Positions 60,562-64,000 of a stretch of 64,000 nt of DNA are shown piece after piece. Under the pieces are notes generated by a model. It was not told the origin of the DNA. It made no database searches and saw nothing but the letters and a program-made list of their open reading frames with translations. The DNA is taken from NCBI GenBank assembly GCA_009917695.1, contig JAACJG010000001.1, positions 331,219-395,218 of the forward strand, written 5' to 3'. A program made the position numbers and the translations under genes. The DNA comes from Candidatus Rifleibacterium amylolyticum. GTDB taxonomy: Bacteria > Muiribacteriota > Ozemobacteria > Ozemobacterales > Ozemobacteraceae. The number at the start of each line of letters is the position of its first letter. The first letter of the stretch is position 1.

Positions 60562-63213
60562 TTGAGCGAAGCATTGCCAACGCTGAGCCGCATCATCTTT
60601 ATTGATATCGTCGGGTTCAGCAAAAAGCCATCTCATAACCAGAAGCTTCTGATTCAGGAACTCACCCGCCTGGTTCAGAACACCTCTGCCATCAATAAGC
60701 TCGACAAACAGCAGCGCGTCGATCTGCCGACCGGCGACGGCATCGCCATGGCCCTGTGGGGCCCGCCGCAACTACCTCTGCAGGCTGCTCTCGAGCTGGC
60801 AACACTGGTGCGTCAGTATAACGCCAGCTGCCCGCCATCGCTCAAAATCGAGATCAGAACCGGCATAAACAGCGGTGAGATTTTTACCGTTACCGACATC
60901 AACGACCGGCGCAATGTTGTGGGTGAGGGAATCAACAACACGCAGCGTGTCATGGATTTCGGCGACAGCACACATATTCTGGCGGCAAAGGTTATCGCTG
61001 ATGAACTTCTCGACGCCGTGCCAGCTTATGCGCCGTTGTTGCACGATGCCGGACTGTTTTACGACAAACATAAGGTTGCGCATCATATCTATAACATTTT
61101 CGACTGGCAGAACGGCAACCCGACTACTCCGACGCGCAATCGATCCGCCGATGAGGCTTTGCCCCCACCGCACCTCTGGAAGGTAATGTTTGACCACCTG
61201 AACTGGGAAGCCGATTTTCTGCGGCATCAGCTGGCCGAACCCGCGCATCTGCTGCTCGCCCTGACTAAAATCGAAGGCGGCATTTTCAGCAGAGCTCTGA
61301 CTGCGGCCGGACACGACCCGACGACGATACGTCGTACAATGCGAAAGCAGCTGGGAAAAGGCAGTGCCGCAGTTGCTCGCGAAATCGCATTTTCAGCGCC
61401 GTTGCAGCAGGTTCTGGCTCATGTCTGGCAGACAGCTGCCGAACGGCTTCGCGATATTGTCGAAGAAGATTTTGTAACCGCGCTGCTCACAGGAGCAGAC
61501 AAAGATGCTGTCTGTGGTCTTCTGGCTGCCGCCGGAGTCGAACCTGAATCTGTGATGCCGCGTGAATCGGTTCTCGATGGCTTTGCCAGCCGTATCGATT
61601 CAGTCGATGTCGCCAGCATCGCTTCGTCATTTTCGCAGGCGGGTGCGGCAAGATCGGGCGCAGACTATCAGTCTGGCGGCTCGGCGATTACCGAAAAGCC
61701 TGATCTGGTAGATGATCTCGCCGGAGTTGCGGTAACCTGCCCGGTGGGCCGGCCGGCCTCTACTGCCATAAAAGTGGCTCTGATCGTCGAAAATGGCGCG
61801 CAGCAGGGGCGGCGCTACGATTTTACTGAACCCGAACTCTTTATTGTCGGGCGTTCGCCTGATGCCAACTTTGTTCTCGACAAATCTGATCCCTGCGTGT
61901 CGCGCAAGCATTTTATGATCGAGATAGTGCCGCCGCGCTGTTACATTCGAGATTTCGGCTCACTCAACGGCACATTTGTCAACGACGAAAAATGCGATCA
62001 GGGCGAACTCAAAGATGGCGACATCATTGCTGCTGGTCAGACGCGCTTTCGCGTCAGTATCAGCGCAAACGAAAGCCAGAACCTGTCGACCTGCCGACGC
62101 TGTGGCAACCGGTTTGCCAGGCCGGGCCAGATGTCGGCATCTTCAACGGTATGCCCGGCCTGTCAGGCCGAAATTGCGCTCGAAGAACAGGATAAATTCG
62201 CGAAAACCAGGGTTCCGGTGCTGGCCAGCTGTTGCGAATGTGGCGCCGATGTCGGCAGTTATGCGGCTTCTGATGGAAAAGGTCTGATTCTGGCTGAAGT
62301 CGCGAGTTATCTGTGCCGCAGCTGTTACGGCAAAAAAACAGGTGCCGGTTCTTTTGCGCGTGTCGACCATCATCAGCTTATACAGGAACTTGGCAAAGGC
62401 GGCATGGGAGCCGTCTATCTTGCCTGGAACCCTGACACCTGCCGCCTTGGTGCTCTTAAACGGATTTTGTTGCCCGAGCCTGATGCTCAGATTGCGCGAC
62501 GTTTTGTGCGTGAAATGAGAATTATGAGCGGGTTGTCGCACCCTAATCTGGTGCGGCTTTATGAGGACGGTGTGCATGAAGGTTCGCCATATTTTGTGTC
62601 TGAATACCTTGCCGGCGGGTGTCTGAGCCGATATCTTGCCAAAAAAGGCGGTCGACTTGTGGTTAAGGAGGCTGTCAATCTTGCCTGTGACATGCTCGAT
62701 GGTCTCGAGTTCTTTCATGCTTCAGGTCATATTCATCGTGATATCAAGCCGTCGAACATTCTACTGGCAGACACAGATGGCAAGACTAAGATGGTTGCCA
62801 AAATCGCCGATTTCGGGCTGGCAAAAAGTTTTGTTAACGTCGGCGGAACCCGTCTTACCCGCGCCAGTGAGTTTGCCGGTTCGCTGTATTTTACGCCCCC
62901 CGAGCAGATACTCAATTTTGCCCGCACCGGCCCGGCGGCTGACATATATTCTGCCGGCGTGACGCTTTATCAGCTGTTGACCGGCTGTCTGCCCTACGAC
63001 TTCGGCGGCGGCGCAAGTTCAAAAAGCCTGAAAGATTCCATGTTGACAGTGCTTGAAGAACCGGTAATTCCGTTAAGGCAGCGATGTGCCGAAATCGAGC
63101 CGAAACTTGCAGGCATTGTCGAAACGGCTATCGCCAAAAAGGCCGAAGAACGTTATGCTTCGGCGAAGTCTTTTAAAGATGAACTGCAGAAATATCTGGG
63201 AGCCCGGTCATGA
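60562..63213 (+). CDS. cyclase - Clp-N - FHA - zinc-ribbon - Ser/Thr kinase fusion
   Basis: An 883-residue cytosolic protein. TTG 60562, five bases after GGAGG, is chosen; the frame is open to 60484. Order: class III cyclase domain (about 8-185) with metal Asp15 and Asp59 (44 apart, as in the other cyclases), Asn125 and Arg129 kept, but Leu55 and Asn118 where the purine-selecting Lys and Thr/Asp normally lie; a Clp-N-like helical domain (about 205-335; AEPAHLLLALTKIEGG); FHA (426-499; GRSPDANF, SRKH, DFGSLNGTFVND); two Cys4 zinc ribbons (about 511-590); and a Hanks kinase (606 onward; Lys633, HRDIKPSN, DFG, APE-like PPEQ). It probably links nucleotide signalling to Ser/Thr phosphorylation. 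Its stop overlaps the next kinase's ATG (ATGA). Confidence 0.88.
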   Translation: MSEALPTLSRIIFIDIVGFSKKPSHNQKLLIQELTRLVQNTSAINKLDKQQRVDLPTGDGIAMALWGPPQLPLQAALELATLVRQYNASCPPSLKIEIRTGINSGEIFTVTDINDRRNVVGEGINNTQRVMDFGDSTHILAAKVIADELLDAVPAYAPLLHDAGLFYDKHKVAHHIYNIFDWQNGNPTTPTRNRSADEALPPPHLWKVMFDHLNWEADFLRHQLAEPAHLLLALTKIEGGIFSRALTAAGHDPTTIRRTMRKQLGKGSAAVAREIAFSAPLQQVLAHVWQTAAERLRDIVEEDFVTALLTGADKDAVCGLLAAAGVEPESVMPRESVLDGFASRIDSVDVASIASSFSQAGAARSGADYQSGGSAITEKPDLVDDLAGVAVTCPVGRPASTAIKVALIVENGAQQGRRYDFTEPELFIVGRSPDANFVLDKSDPCVSRKHFMIEIVPPRCYIRDFGSLNGTFVNDEKCDQGELKDGDIIAAGQTRFRVSISANESQNLSTCRRCGNRFARPGQMSASSTVCPACQAEIALEEQDKFAKTRVPVLASCCECGADVGSYAASDGKGLILAEVASYLCRSCYGKKTGAGSFARVDHHQLIQELGKGGMGAVYLAWNPDTCRLGALKRILLPEPDAQIARRFVREMRIMSGLSHPNLVRLYEDGVHEGSPYFVSEYLAGGCLSRYLAKKGGRLVVKEAVNLACDMLDGLEFFHASGHIHRDIKPSNILLADTDGKTKMVAKIADFGLAKSFVNVGGTRLTRASEFAGSLYFTPPEQILNFARTGPAADIYSAGVTLYQLLTGCLPYDFGGGASSKSLKDSMLTVLEEPVIPLRQRCAEIEPKLAGIVETAIAKKAEERYASAKSFKDELQKYLGARS

Positions 63214-64000
63214 AAAAATGCCGGTTCTGCGCAGAAGAGATTCAGGACGATGCGATAAAGTGTCGTTTCTGCGGAGAATTCGTCAGCCAGAGCAATGTCT
63301 TTAACGGCATCGGCCCCGGTGACACGGTCGATGGCTTCAAGATCGAAAAAGAGATCGGGCGCGGCGGCATGGCCATTGTTTATCTGGCCGCTGACAGTCG
63401 TCTCGACCGGCATGTTGCGCTAAAAGTACTGCCGCCGAATCTGATTCATGACGAGCAGCTTTGTCGCCGCTTTCAGAAAGAAGCACGTCTGGCCGCCAGT
63501 ATGACGCATCCGAACATTGTTCCGATCTATTCGGTCGGTGAGTCTTCTCTTAAACAGCCGTACATTGCGATGGCATTCATGCAGGGCGGAACCCTGACCG
63601 GCCGCATCAAATCCGGTCCTCTGCCGGTCAGACAGGCGGTCTCCATTGTTTCCGGTGTTCTTGGCGGTCTCGGTTACGCCCATGAAAAGGGCGTTATTCA
63701 CCGCGACATCAAGCCTGACAACATTCTGTTTTCCGACGCCGGTCAGCCGGTAATCGCTGATTTTGGTATCGCAGCGGCGGCGCAGGGCAGCAAGACTGCA
63801 ACGAATCTGAGTATAAGCATCGGCACGCCGCTTTACATGAGCCCCGAGCAGTTCAAGGGCGAAACAGTAGACTGTCGCAGTGATATTTATTCAACCGGTG
63901 CGCTGCTGTATCAGATTCTTACCGGCGAACCTCCATTCAGGCGAGCAGACCTGCCGGGCTTGATGTACGAGCACATGACGGTAGCACCAACGCCGCCGGC
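63210..64000 (+). CDS. Ser/Thr protein kinase with N-terminal zinc ribbon (3' end outside the window)
   Basis: The first 263 residues are visible. A Cys4 ribbon (CRFCAEEIQDDAIKCRFC, residues 4-21) precedes a Hanks-type kinase: Gly loop GRGGMAIVYLA, catalytic Lys in VALKVL, HRDIKPDN, DFG and a TPLYMSPEQ activation/substrate segment. The ATG overlaps the upstream kinase's stop by four bases, so the two kinases are co-translated, and may phosphorylate a common target or each other. C-terminal domains cannot be seen. Confidence 0.9.
   Translation, partial: MKKCRFCAEEIQDDAIKCRFCGEFVSQSNVFNGIGPGDTVDGFKIEKEIGRGGMAIVYLAADSRLDRHVALKVLPPNLIHDEQLCRRFQKEARLAASMTHPNIVPIYSVGESSLKQPYIAMAFMQGGTLTGRIKSGPLPVRQAVSIVSGVLGGLGYAHEKGVIHRDIKPDNILFSDAGQPVIADFGIAAAAQGSKTATNLSISIGTPLYMSPEQFKGETVDCRSDIYSTGALLYQILTGEPPFRRADLPGLMYEHMTVAPTPP

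Overview
The window looks like a chromosomal segment of a Gram-negative bacterium with a GC content near one half by eye. The envelope is didermic: there is a TonB-dependent receptor, a secretin, several lipoproteins with clear lipoboxes, and periplasmic peptidases. Long multi-domain signalling proteins, many secreted proteins of unknown function and Hanks-type kinases suggest a large-genome environmental lineage, possibly a candidate phylum such as Riflebacteria. That placement is a guess; no rRNA or marker gene here fixes it. I saw no tRNA, rRNA, CRISPR array, transposase or phage gene.

Layout. 0-2.6 kb: a GNAT acetyltransferase, a small cupin and a stand-alone TrpB. 2.7-14.7 kb (minus strand): two overlapping genes for ~2000-residue receptor cyclases. 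14.9-15.8 kb: a membrane-anchored alpha/beta hydrolase. 16.0-22.7 kb (plus): a coupled set of two Ig-like lipoproteins, a secretin with an added C-terminal beta domain, and a secreted paralogue pair. 22.8-28.3 kb: a TIG/NHL-propeller lipoprotein and a Cache domain joined to a pentameric ligand-gated channel-like module. 28.6-31.6 kb: a VirK-family protein, a thermolysin-like peptidase and an M23 peptidase. 31.7-36.9 kb (minus): hybrid histidine kinase, YfiR-like protein and TonB receptor. 37.2-40.9 kb (plus): etfB, etfA and an acyl-CoA dehydrogenase with distinct codon use, ended by a strong terminator. 41.1-43.9 kb: a 37-codon reading frame and a large TPR/winged-helix regulator. 43.9-48.9 kb (minus): a cluster of secreted proteins of unknown function ending in a decayed paralogue. 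49.3-55.3 kb (plus): a third giant receptor cyclase. 55.8-58.7 kb: a DEAD-box helicase and a convergent, frameshifted ankyrin gene. 59.2-64 kb: a thioredoxin-like protein, then a cyclase/Clp-N/FHA/kinase fusion coupled to a second kinase.

The main observation is the family of three giant cyclases. Each chain is four membrane spans + HAMP + cyclase domain A, then four spans + HAMP + cyclase domain B. In all three, domain A keeps both metal-binding Asp residues but has lost the transition-state Asn (and usually the Arg). Domain B keeps Asn, Arg, and the Lys/Thr pair expected for ATP, but has Gly in place of the first metal Asp. This is the division of labour of the C1 and C2 halves of animal membrane adenylyl cyclases, with a similar repeated membrane layout, here in bacterial proteins with HAMP linkers and large extracytoplasmic regions. 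Each chain should make one complete and one dead active site. Together with the cyclase-kinase fusion at 60.6 kb, the segment is rich in nucleotide-cyclase and kinase signalling, but no cAMP-binding effector is visible in the window.
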